Positions 11,165 through 20,759 of a stretch of 64,000 bases of DNA are shown here, piece after piece. The stretch is from Nelumbo lutea. Lineage: Eukaryota > Streptophyta > Magnoliopsida > Proteales > Nelumbonaceae. The stretch spans positions 38,348,222 to 38,412,221 of the forward strand of contig JAKGHH010000002.1 of NCBI GenBank assembly GCA_022828595.1, given 5' to 3'. Position 1 is the stretch's first letter, and each line of letters starts with the position of its first letter. Under the pieces are notes generated by a model, which did not search any database, was not told the DNA's origin, and worked only from the letters and a program-made list of their open reading frames with translations. Made by a program: the position numbers and the translations under genes.

Positions 11165-13292
11165 ATGCCTAGGTACCCATACCACACCTACCACAGGGAT
11201 GATAGCCAGGACGACAATGCTCCCTCGAGCTCGGGGGGAGCCTTGGAGCAGATCTCGGAGGCTCGGGAGGCCTCCGACGATGTAGCATCTACTTCTAGGG
11301 AGAGGAAACCTGACACCTTTGGCCCTTCCTTGATGACAGCGGAGAGACTCAGGTCTCTAATCCGCTACTTTCGCCTCCCTGGGGACCTGGTCTATAACCT
11401 CCCTACTGGCAACTTCCCTTGGGAGCATGGTCCCAATGACATAGTAATCTTCCAGGAACAACTCGAGGCTGGCTTCCAGGAACAACTCAGGCTCCCTCTC
11501 CCTTGGGAGCATCTACTTCTAGGGATAGGGAGCCTGACACATTTGGCCCTTCCTTGATGACAGCGGAGAGACTCAGGTCTCTAATCCGCTACTTTCGCCT
11601 CCCTGGGGACCTGATCTACAGCCTCCCTACTAGCAACTTCCCTTGGGAGCATGGTCCCAATGACATAGTAATCTTCCAGGAACAACTCGAGGTTGGCTTG
11701 CGTCTCCCTCTGCACCCCTTGATGGTGGAGGTGTTAAATCACTTTAACGTCACCATTGACCAGCTTCATCCCAACGCCATTCGAAACATGGTTGGGACTA
11801 TAACTCTGTGTTACAAGTAATGTCTTCCTTTGGACCATGATATTTTTGCCTCTATCCTTTCTATAAAAAATGTTGCTCCTAGGGTTCCTCCAGAGAGGCG
11901 CTTTTACTATCTCTCTCCCCGTCGCGGCTATAAGCTCTTATACGAGCTGCCGAATAAGATTCCCACCTGGAAGCGGGATTACTTTGTGGTCCGCAACCCT
12001 TAGGGGTGGCCCTTCCCAACTGCTTGGAGGGGCGCCATCCAGGACCCCGGGGCCGAGCTGGACCCCGAAACTCGAAAAATGATGCTGTCCTGGGCATCGG
12101 TAGGCTTCCTTTGCTCGGATTACTTGGACAAGGAGAAGCTCGTGCAGGCCGGCCTGAGCCCGGGTAGGTTCTCTTTTTAGGTCGTGTGGTTTCTGTAACG
12201 ACATCGTACTCACATTCACATACATATATTTCATTCTTGCTAGACTAACACTGATGTTCTTCTTAGCAGCCATCATGTCTAGTGCCGATTCGCGCCGCCT
12301 TCTCTCGAGCAGCCAGAGAAGCCATGCGAAGAGGACATGCCCTGACCGAACTCCCCCCTCGGGAGGTACTGAGTTCGGGTCTGCCGAGCCGGTTTTATCC
12401 TCCCCTCCGCCCGAGATTCCGGCACCCCCACCCGAGAGAACTAGTGGGGTTGACTTCGGAGGGGACGAGCTCCCTCAGCAGGGGGAGGCTCCCTGTAACC
12501 CTCTCCAGCCACGCCCTTACCCCCGGTTTCTAGTGGGGAAATGGGAAGGGGTGAACGATTACCTCATGGCTCATCGGAGGAGCCGAAAGGCAATTACTAA
12601 TGATGAGGTCGCTCACTGGGGGAATATGGAGCCCGGGGACCTCGCCGCGTTCGCCTCCGCCCACTGCATGGTGGTAAGTGACTCCTTTCCCTTTTCTTCT
12701 CTCCTTTTTCTCCTTTCCGCTGTCCTCTGATCTTCTTTTCTGCCAGCAGGTGAATTCCGACATCCATGCCATGGCTCTCCAGATGCACGTCCATCGTATT
12801 GACGCCCTCGACCAGCGGGCTACTAACAAGAAGCTCCAGGGCGAGCTCCATCACACTCGCAAGGGGAGCGAGTCTCAAGAGCTGCTCGTCCACGACCAGG
12901 AGGCTCAAATCGCTCGGCTTTCTGAAGAGAGCATGCGTTACAGGGAGGAGTCATCGAGGATGGCAGCGGAGAGGGAGCTCCTCAGGCAGCAGGTGCGGGA
13001 CTTGGAGTCCACTCTTCTAAATCGGACTCGAAACTTTGATCAGATGGTGGAGGCTGAACGAGAGAAAGCGGTATGGAATTTTAAAGACTGCCAGGAATAC
13101 CACGACCTCCAGACGGAATATGGTTCGAGTTCGTACCGCTTTGGGTTTAAGCTTTGCCGGTGGCTGGTTCGGAAGAAGTTCTTCGGACTCAACCTCGACG
13201 ACATCACTATGAAGGGTCTGTCTCCTGAGATGGCGGACCAAGCGGAGGAAGAGGAGCCTAACTCCCTAGAGGATGAGGAGGCAGATCCCTGA
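11165..13292 (+). pseudogene. Antisense gene of Tat element (Transposase_28-like, coiled coil)
   Basis: Runs opposite to gag-pol. The first exon begins MPRYPYHTYHRDDSQDD and has a low-complexity acidic/Ser part. It continues with TAERLRSLIRYFRLPGDL and LPLHPLMVEVLNHFNVTIDQ, the pattern of the plant putative gypsy-type transposon (Transposase_28) domain. A second block near 11873-12163 reads RRGYKLLYELPNKIPTWKRD but has a TAG at about 12001. Splice signals suit introns at 12164-12266 (or 12269) and 12674-12749; the latter keeps the frame (CMV|VNSD). The last exon is a long charged coiled coil at about 12766-13080 with an acidic C-terminus. A 224-bp tandem duplication shifts the frame in exon 1. 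The function of this protein family is not established. Confidence 0.72.
11285..11732 (+). repeat. 224-bp tandem duplication within the antisense gene
   Basis: GCATCTACTTCTAGGGA begins at 11285 and again at 11509. The two copies agree closely through ATAGTAATCTTCCAGGAACA. An offset of 224 is not a multiple of three, so the downstream copy lies in a different frame from the first and the original ORF is broken here. Confidence 0.88.
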
Positions 13293-13964
13293 GGCAATGT
13301 TTCTCTGGACTTCTGGCAGCTTCCGGGTGCCATAAACCCGGTCTTTCAAAGGTTTTTGGTTGGGCGGTTGTGCCCTGTGATAGTCAGACTTTCCCGAGCT
13401 ATTTAGCTCGGTTATTGCATTGTCATTTTTCTTTCTCTTTTTCATCTTTTTTTTTTTGAAATGATAATGAAAGTTCTCCCTTTTTTCTTCCAAGTATGAT
13501 GGGCTCTTTGTATCTTTGCTAAGGCGATCTCAATACCCAAGCTATTAGAGCTACATACCCGAAGTAGGATTCCTCGATAATTGTTATCTCGAACTGTTCC
13601 TTAACTCATTTAAGGCATCTCTATGGTGCACGACAAAGCGATTACCATGTGTGCTTGAACTATGTGCTCGTCGGTTATTCTTTAGTTTGATCATCGTACT
13701 AGAACAAGCTATGTTTGGTGGGGTTTAAGCTTGAGCTGCTTACACTCCTCACTTGAACAAGCTATCATGGAGACGACAGGGTCTGATTGCGCTGAGATCG
13801 TGTTAGCTCAACATTTTTTCCCTTAGGCTCTAGGATTGACTTATGGTCTACTTTTGAAGTTTGCCCGTGCCTCAAAGGCGACCGGGTCTTATTACGCTGA
13901 GACCGTGTTAGCTCGGCATTTCGGCCCTTAAGCTTTGGGAGTGGCTCGTGGCATATTCAGTTGT
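13293..13964. other. Spacer between antisense gene and integrase end
   Basis: Noncoding. The antisense gene and integrase converge on this 670-bp stretch. It contains a T-rich tract at about 13428-13458 and two similar blocks sharing ACCGTGTTAGCTC-like sequence near 13790-13815 and 13890-13915. No gene is seen. Confidence 0.6.
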
Positions 13965-15050
13965 TACAGATAGTATTGTCTTAAATTGACAATATTCCAT
14001 GCTCGAGGTACTGGTTTCCCTTCGAGGGTCTCGAGCTCATACGTTCCTTCCCCGAGGACTCATTTTACTCGGTAAGGTCCTTCCCAGTTAGACCCAAGCT
14101 TTCCAGCGTCGGTCTAAAGTACCATAACCTTTCAAAGAACCAGGTCACCGACGCGGAGGTTTCACTTCTTGACCCTGGCGTTATAGTACCGAGCTACTCT
14201 CTGCTGGTAGGCTGCAGTCCTGACGTACGCGAGGTCCCTTACTTCGTCGAGTAGATCGAGGTTGGTACGAAGCTCATCTTCATTCGCCTGATCACTGTAT
14301 GCTTCTAGTCGCAGCATAGGGACTTCAATCTCTGCAGGGATAACTGCTTCGGTACCGTAGGTGAGGTTAAAGGGTGTTTCTCCCATGGTTGTCTTCTCCG
14401 TGGTTTGGTAGGCCCATAGGACGCTAGGTAACTCATCTGCCCACAACCCTTTAGCCCGGTCCAGCCGTGCCTTCAGTCCGCGGAGGATGGCTCAATTCGT
14501 GACTTCTGTCTGACCGTTTGCTTGAGGGTGTGCGACTGAAGTGAAATTCTGTCGGATTCCCATGTCTTGGCACCAGTCTTGGAATTTGATGTCCTCGAAC
14601 TGCTTGCCGTTGTCGGAAATCAATACCCGAGGTAACCCGAAGCGGCACACGATGTTCTTCCAAAAGAAGTTTTGGACGTTCCGTGCTGTGATCGTTACAA
14701 GGGGTTCAGCTTCTACCCACTTGGTGAAGTAGTCCGCTGCTACTACTAAGAACTTCCTCCCACCCGTTGCTGGCGGGAATGGCTCGAGTAGATCGATGCC
14801 CCATTGCGCAAAGGGCCACGGGCTGGTGAGATACTTGAGGTCAGCAGCGGGTTGGTGGTGAATATTGGCATGTCTTTGGCATTTGTCACATTTCCTAACG
14901 AGCTCGATGGCGCCTACTTTCATTGTTGGCCAATAATATCCCTGTCGAAGTGCCTTCTGGGCGAGGGCCCTACCCCCTAAGTGTCCGCCACACAATCCCT
15001 CAGGAGTGTCGCGGAGTACAAGCTCGATTTTGGTAGGCCGCCCAGCTAGG
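13965..15050 (-). pseudogene. Ty3/gypsy integrase of the Tat element
   Basis: Would integrate the element's cDNA. On the minus strand the N-terminal part reads GGRALAQKALRQGYYWPTM and CDKCQRH (the HHCC zinc-binding end). The core follows with GIDLLEPFPP, FTKWVEAEPL, LISDNGKQFEDIKF and HPQANGQTEVTN; the two Asp and the final Glu are the DDE residues. A TGA at about 14492 replaces the codon after TEVTN. The same frame continues as LPSVLWAYQTTEKTTMGETP and YGTEAVIPAEIEVP to a stop near 14162. A C-terminal tail (GKLGSNWEGPYRV, GTYELETLEGKPV) extends to about 13965. At least two in-frame stops make it inactive as it stands. Confidence 0.9.
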
Positions 15051-15304
15051 GTAGTGGACTTCTCTTACGAAGTCAGCTGCGAGGAGCTTCTCGACCTCCT
15101 CGTCGACCACTTTCCAACGCTCTGGGGTTAAGTTGCTTTCTTCTGTCTAACGGGCCTAACTACAGGATCAGTATTCAGCTTATGAGTTACAAAGTCGGGG
15201 TCTATATCGGGCATCTCTGTCGCGAACCATGCAAAAATATCTAAATTTTGGAGTAAAAAGCTTACCAGTTCAGATCGTAGAGGTTCCTGGACGGAAGCAC
15301 CAAT
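15051..15304 (-). pseudogene. RT N-terminal stub; RT core and RNase H deleted
   Basis: The minus strand reads FLLQNLDIFAWFATEMPDID, HKLNTDPVVRPVRQKK, then ERWKVVDEEVEKLLAADF and REVHYPSWAA in shifting frames. This is the region just before and at the start of RT in Tat elements. It then jumps directly to the integrase N-terminus near 15050. The catalytic YVDD block and RNase H, normally more than 1 kb, are absent, so the element has lost its polymerase through an internal deletion. Confidence 0.82.
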
Positions 15305-15958
15305 CTAAAGCGTCCGAGTTGGGTCAGCTGCTGAGGTCGGGATTGCGACTGTTTCATCCATGGGCACGGCTCGTTCCTCGCTTTGCTCCGTAGGCTGCTC
15401 CAGTTCGAGGTCATCGGCCACCTTGGTCTTTCCCTTCAGGGCGGCGACGTAGCACTTGCAGGACTCGAGGGTGCTGCACCGTAGGACATGGATGATCGGC
15501 CGACCTATTATGGCATTGTAGGGGGAGGGGGTCGCGACCACCAGGAAGTCGTGTTTGAATCTGACCACGCAAGGCCATGTGCCGACTTCCACAGGTACGG
15601 TTATTTTCCCAAGGGGCCGGGCTTCTTCTCCGCTGAAGCCCACCAAAGCAGTGTCCACAGACTTCAAGTCGCTTCTTTGTAGCTGAAGCTGGTCGAACGC
15701 AACTTTAAAGAGGATGTCGGCCAAGCTGCCCGAGTCGACCAGTATGCGCCTAACCTCGAAGTCGTTGATTCTCAGCTTTATTATGAGTGCGTCATCGTGG
15801 GGGTAGTGGACCCCTCGCACGTCATCTTCTATGAAGAAAATTGGCTCTTCTGTCCTCGACCGCTTTGGAGGATCCTGCTCTTCCCGGGCGGCCTCACGAA
15901 CTGACGTCCGGGCTGCTGCTGAAGTACAACTCGCAACAATTGAGCCTCCCACTATCAT
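15305..15958 (-). pseudogene. Aspartic protease domain of Tat element
   Basis: Processes the Gag-Pol polyprotein in intact relatives. Visible blocks are FFIEDDVRGVHYPHDDALII, the active-site-like VRRILVDSGSLADILF (Asp-Ser-Gly present), FSGEEARPLGKITVPVEV and PSPYNAIIGRPIIHVLR, which is the conserved C-terminal flap of Tat-type proteases. The 217-residue frame is open from about 15958 to 15305 but is separated from Gag by a frame change, so it is part of a broken polyprotein. The domain itself looks well preserved. Confidence 0.85.
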
Positions 15959-17635
15959 GTGGATGGTCCCCCAAACCGGCCTCTCTTCCGGAGGCTACCT
16001 CTATGGCCGTTCGGCCGACCTGCTGCTGGACTCGGGAGCATCCTTACCATGCTTTCCTTGCCGACCTGCTTTATTATTACTATTACTATTATCTACAAAA
16101 TTTCTTAAATACCCGCGACGGATGAGCTCTTCAATCTCGTCGCGGAGGTTTTTACAATTTTCGGTACTATGACCGTGATCTCTATGAAAACTGTAGTACA
16201 GATTCTTATTTCTTTCATTGTGATTCCCCTTCAAACAGGGTGGCCACTTCACATACGGGGCGTCCTTGATCGCATCAGGATTTCGGCCCGCTTTGCGTTC
16301 AATGGGGTGTAATCAGTTCGATCCGCTACTGGAGCTCGAAACAACTGACATGGCTTTGCCCCTTGAGCTACATCTTTTTTCTTTCGATTGTCCCCTTGAC
16401 TAGAAGGCTCTCCTTCCATTTTCCTCTTTTCAGGCGCTCCTTCACCCTTATGGTTGATCTCTTCCTCGGTGGCTATGAACCTGTCTGCGAGCTTAAGGAA
16501 TTCGGTTATGGTCGTCGGTTGGTTGACGACCATGTGCCACTTGAACTCCCTATGTGTCACGCCTTTCTTGGCTGCTGCAAGGTGCACGGCAGGGTCCAAG
16601 CGCGGTATCTGCATACAAGCATCGTTGAACCGCTTGATGTAGCTCCAGATGGACTCTCCCTCTCTTTGCACTATGCTGAGGAGGCTCTCTTCAGTTCATG
16701 GACACCGCTTACTGGTGAGTGATGACGAAGTGGGATGTGAAGGCTTGTGCGAACTGCGCCCAACTTCTTATCGACCCAGGTGCCAAGTTCCAGTACCACG
16801 TACGGGCTGCTCCTCTAAAAGTGGTGGAGAAGGCCACACACATGCACGACTCGTTGGCTCTTGCCAAGTGCATCTGCGATTGGAAGGCATCTACGTGATC
16901 ATTTGGGTCGAACAACTCGTCATACTTGTCAAGAGGGGGGAGCTTAAAGTCTTTAGGCATTGGGACTGCCAGAAGCTTGGGAGATAGAGGGGATTGAACT
17001 GAAAGGATGGAAGCCTTGACTTTGCCCGATCTTGCTTCTCCTTTGCCTCCAAGCTTGGACAGGTCGCGGGTGGCAGACCGGCGAGCTCAGCGGCGACGTC
17101 TCTACTTCTTGGCAGGCTCAGTATTAGTACTGCTCACTTCTGTGTTGTGTGGGATGGTGTGTGCAGAAAGTAGTTCGGGCCGCTGGTGATGACTGCGGAC
17201 AGAAGGGTCCTGCTTAGAGCCTGCAGCCAGAATCTCGAACCGATTCTCCAAGAACAGGGCATCAGGCTTGGAGGGCTGAGACGATGTGGACTTGGCGAGC
17301 TGGGGTCCTTCCGACCTAACCTCTCGTGGCGAGGCCGGAGTGGCCGGCCTTTCCTGTCTGCTGCGGGAGGAGGCATGGATATTTGGAGGGTTCCGGGGGG
17401 CCTTCCCTTGGCGAGAAAGGTGCTCCTCTTGACGATGGAACCTAGCCTGCTGTGAGGCTAGGTGCCAAGGAGGGAGTTGCGATTGTTGAAGCTGAGGTTG
17501 CGGCAGCTGGGGAAATTGCTACTGATACTGGTACTGAGAGACCTGGTGCAGCACGTGCTATTGGTAGATCTGAAACTGTTGAAACTGTTGCATTTGAACC
17601 TGCATGGCCCGCATGCACTGCACCAAGTCTTCCAT
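15959..17635 (-). pseudogene. Gag of the Tat element, disrupted
   Basis: Starts at an ATG (17635-17633) shortly after the PBS with a Gln-rich segment (MEDLVQCMRAMQVQMQQFQQ) that meets stops within about 30 codons. The capsid-like retrotransposon Gag domain is clear: MPKDFKLPPLDKYDELFDPN, HVDAFQSQMHLARANES, RTWYWNLAPGSIRSWAQF at about 16960-16715, then in another frame EGESIWSYIKRFNDACMQI and VNQPTTITEFLKLADRFI. The tail YSFHRDHGHSTENCKNLRDE corresponds to the single zinc-binding motif of Tat Gags, with the first Cys apparently replaced by Tyr. Several stops and a frame shift at about 16690 disable it. Confidence 0.85.
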
Positions 17636-17674
17636 CTGGTTCAGGCTGACTTAGAGAAAGGCTTTTTGAAGTGT

Positions 17675-17692
17675 TTCCCACAGACGACACCA
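17675..17692 (-). other. Primer binding site of the Tat element
   Basis: On the minus strand, two bases after the 5' LTR, the sequence is TGGTGTCGTCTGTGGGAA. This has the TGG start and length of a tRNA primer site and resembles the TGGCGCCGTCTGTGGGAA type of plant gypsy elements. The tRNA species was not determined. Confidence 0.65.
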
Positions 17693-17694
17693 AA

Positions 17695-18536
17695 TGATGT
17701 AGCGCGATCTGGTCACTCCTAGCTGGCACTCATGTGGCTCCTAGGAGATACTTGAGATGAGGAAGAAGAAGAATCCCTAGGGAGTTTACCCGGTGGGGAT
17801 ACTCCGATGCTTAAGTTAGTACTCTGAGGGGGAAGCAAAAGGAGACGAAGGCTAAGAGTGCAGATAGCACTTTCTCACTATATTCAAGAGATTAGAGGTT
17901 TTCAAGAAGAAGTTTCTCTTCTGCCCGGAGGGCTTTTATAGAGACACTCAGGTCAGATCGGGCATAACCGCCACTGGGCTCCTGCTACAGTCGTTACCTG
18001 CCAGGGCTGCGCAGGTGGCCGTTGTGGCGTGCGTCTCGCCCGGGTGAGTGACACGTTTCCAAAGTGACAGGCACGCCCTTTCCTGCTGTGAGACGTGGAC
18101 GCAGACTGCCGAAAGGACTGGGACTGCGCCGTCAGTAAGGGATATGGCGCAGTCTGACCGGTACGGTCTGTTAGTCGGAAGCTTCCTGGGGAGTGCTCAT
18201 GCGGTTCATTCGCAAGCTATTCTGTAGCGAGCTTGGAACACTCCAGGGTTACCCTTAGTAGAATTGGTCCTGGGGATGGCTTGTCCGCTTGGAAGCTCGG
18301 ACGAGCTAATGACTTTAGCTCGCGAGTTAAAGTTGCCTCAGAGTATCTCTTCAAAGGTAGCTCGGGGAGCCCGGGGTTCGCACCGTGGCGAACTCCTTTT
18401 GTGAGCTACAATATAGCGAGCTGCTTCGTAGGCCCGTCACTTGGTCGTACCAGGCTACAACGCTGAGCTTTCGTTCGTGCTGAGTCAGTGTCCATGTGTC
18501 ACCGTTTCATAGGCTGGGTCAAATCGTCCTCCATCA
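17695..18536 (-). repeat. 5' LTR of the Tat-lineage element
   Basis: 842 bp, partner of 9865-10685, flanked outside by ATTAC at 18537-18541. It carries a reverse-strand TATA box at 17934-17940 and so would drive the minus-strand gag-pol transcript. Confidence 0.93.
17934..17940 (-). promoter_or_regulatory. LTR TATA box
   Basis: TATAAAA on the minus strand inside the 5' LTR; the equivalent site in the other LTR is 10104-10110. It is the likely core promoter for the genomic RNA. Confidence 0.5.
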
Positions 18537-18541
18537 ATTAC
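18537..18541. repeat. Target-site duplication ATTAC, right copy
   Basis: Identical to 9860-9864 and directly outside the LTR terminus CCATCA. Confidence 0.92.
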
Positions 18542-18993
18542 TAATGTCCTCTTGTTGGTTCCTGAATAACCATTGTAAGTTCCTAATTTACTAGTGCGAA
18601 TACTTGGGAAGAAATCCATGTCGTTGTAAGTTCCTAAATAACCTAAGGGCAATAACGGTAAAACTTGCTTTACATAGGCCATCAACTATGGTGTTATATG
18701 TAGTTGGAGATGGAGAAACATTGCTTAGGATCATATCGCAGAAGATTTTGTTAGCTTCTACCGATTGTCCAGTTTTAAAGAAACAGATCATCAAAATATT
18801 GTAACTCTATATGTTAAGAATGATATCATTTTGAAGCATTTCTTCAAACAAATTGAGACATAGTGGTAGTAAGCGATACCTGGTGGCACCGACAATCAAA
18901 GCATTGTAAGTAATGGCATCTGGGTTGATCCCAGCTTCCCTCATTCTATCAAGAATTGCGTATGATTCATCAACTCCAACTAATCGACAATAG

Positions 18994-19001
18994 GCCACAA
19001 C
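18994..19001. repeat. 8-bp target-site duplication GCCACAAC, left copy
   Basis: Identical to 19830-19837. The pair flanks the TAGACCT terminal repeats. An 8-bp duplication is the hAT superfamily hallmark. Confidence 0.9.
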
Positions 19002-19829
19002 TAGACCTATTCATAGGTCGGGCCGGATCGGGATCTAGTCGGGCTTTTGCTCTTTATTAACATAAATTTTTCAGGCCCGAGCCCGACCCTCATAAAAAGC
19101 CTGAAGCCTGGGCTCGAAGCCAAAGCCCGACTTGCGAGTCTGAGCGTCGGTGCCCTCTGAGGATTGAGAGAATGGTGTTTGCTGAGTTTGTTGATTCTTG
19201 CGAGTCTGAGAGTGAGAATAGAAACTGAGAAAGTGAGAAGATAGAATATGACAATAGTGTCGGCCAGAGAGAGAGATGATCTAGATCTTGTGGTGCCAGC
19301 CGCCGGTGCCTGAGTTCGCAGAATGAAAACAGTGCGCCTGGGTTTTGGTGGTGCCAGCTGGAGAGAGAATTGAGAAGATAGAAGACCTAGTTCTAAGAAG
19401 AGAGAGAACTGAGAATGAGAAGAAAGAAGATGAAAACGGTGCTGGTTGGAGAGAGAGAGATCACCGCCGAAGAGAGAGATGACTACTTCTGGTGGTGTCG
19501 GCTGCCGGTGACTGAGTTCGCAGGTGCAGTTGGGTTCGCCAGTTATGAGAGTTGAAAGGGAGAAATGAGAGCCGCTTCTAAGAGTGAGAGTGAAAAAATG
19601 GAATGAAAATAAAATTTTTAAGTTTTTAGGGTTAGGGTTAGGCAGTTTAGGAAAAGTCAAACTGGGACGGGCTTTTTTAACAAATCTCGAGCCCGGCCCA
19701 TAAAATAATCGAACTCAGGCGTTTAGGCCCAAGGTCAAGCCCGCAGGCTAAAACACATGCTCAAGCCCGTTCGGGGGCCGGGCCAGGATGGGCCAGCCCG
19801 TTGGGCTACCCGGCCCATGAACAGGTCTA
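19002..19829. mobile_element. Non-autonomous hAT-like element, 828 bp
   Basis: The left end is TAGACCTATTCATAGG; the right end read inward is TAGACCTGTTCATGGG, giving imperfect terminal inverted repeats of about 16 bp. The ends are rich in GGGCCGGG. It interrupts the minus-strand PPR pseudogene, and removing it with one duplication restores continuity with the parent gene order. No transposase domain is seen. The longest reading frame inside (minus strand, 217 codons) is Ser-rich and unlike any protein I recognise. Confidence 0.88.
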
Positions 19830-19880
19830 GCCACAACCAATTTATTATAGGTTACCACATCCGGGAGACACCGTCTAAGC

Positions 19881-20759
19881 AGAAATCCAAACCTGTATGA
19901 GATGAGAGCATTCCATATCAAACGGTACTAGAAAATGTAAGAATAACTAAAGAAAAGCATCCAAGCTTTTGGAACAAAAACAAAATTTGCCCTAACTTCT
20001 CTCTTTTTTTCAAATCGGTACTGGAAAAAACATCCAAAGCAAATTTCTATTCCTTGATAGTTTCTACATGACTTTTTTTTCATTTGTTTTCCTCATAGCT
20101 TCTTTCTAAGATCATATTTGGCCACATCAACAAATGTGATGTTACCTCCGTAATTCCATTTTTCAAATCAAAGTTGGTTTAAGACTTTAGGTACTGTAAG
20201 ACTTGCCACGTTACAGTAGTAGTCATTCTTGTAGAAATAGAAGAAATATGGTATCGCCATGGAGGCTTCTCACCTATGGAGTGGGGTGGGGTCGGGTGGG
20301 ATGAGTATGTGAGACCACTTTTTCCTTCTGTGTAAAAGAGTCAAAATCACTTATCAGGTTTACTATGAACAAACCAGTGATACAACAATATAATATGATG
20401 GTATCTATATTTTTAAAATGTGAATTAATAAAAAGTAAGTAGACCATATAACGCCTTTAATGTCATTTGTTTAAATTTTGATGTAACAAGTAAACATTTT
20501 CAAATACACTTTAGTTGGATTGTGTAGTTTAGGGAATTAAATGATATCCCTCAAACTAAGAGTTTACATCATCTTTAAAATCTATTTATTTTACTTTAAT
20601 TTCCCAAGTCTCTATGCCCATCATCATAAACATCCTATTTTTATTTGGCCCTATTCATTTGTTGGTATTTAGCAAGGGGTAAGTTGGTTAAATAGGCAAT
20701 TGACCACACATCTCTACATTCACATGTTACTATATTGGGTCCCACCGTAAGTCAAGATA
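19881..20759. other. Intergenic, no feature recognised
   Basis: AT-rich sequence with no gene, clear repeat end or microsatellite that I can support. Confidence 0.6.

Larger units (their letters stand above)
9865..18536 (-). mobile_element. Tat-lineage Ty3/gypsy retrotransposon, 8.67 kb
   Basis: A complete insertion bounded by 5-bp duplications, with two LTRs, a PBS and a PPT. Read on the minus strand the order is LTR (17695-18536), PBS, Gag, protease, remnant RT, integrase, a spacer, an oppositely oriented extra gene (11165-13292), PPT and LTR (9865-10685). Gag-protease style, integrase sequence and an antisense gene between integrase and 3' LTR fit the Tat lineage (Grande, Retand, Ogre relatives). 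Most of RT and all of RNase H are deleted and several genes carry stops, so it could move only with help from another copy. High LTR similarity suggests a fairly recent insertion. Confidence 0.9.
18542..19880 (-). pseudogene. PPR gene fragment, minus-strand arm, split by hAT element
   Basis: On the minus strand this matches about 48380-48815 of the intact PPR gene. YCRLVGV, RMREAGINPDAITYNALI and RYRLLPLCLNLFEEMLQNDI are read at 18998-18807, and FFKTGQSVEANKIFCDMIL, SPSPTTYNTI and RNLQRHGFLP in another frame at 18794-18591. A short internal deletion shifts the frame. The match resumes beyond the inserted hAT-like element, at 19838 to about 19880 (GGTTACCACATCCGGGAG). Together with 9530-9859 it forms an inverted pair. 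A further degraded copy of the TTATTCAGGAAC block lies at 18555-18590. Confidence 0.88.

Noticed and set aside
17442..17729. Plus- and minus-strand ORFs near the Tat element PBS
   Set aside because: Shadows of the Gln-rich start of Gag and of the adjoining PBS and LTR in other frames.
19625..19645. Telomere-like TTAGGGTTAGGG
   Set aside because: Only two to three units inside the hAT-like element, so it is not a telomeric tract.
19007..19660. 217-codon minus-strand ORF in the hAT-like element
   Set aside because: Ser/Leu-rich low-complexity translation of a GA-rich strand with no transposase or other domain.
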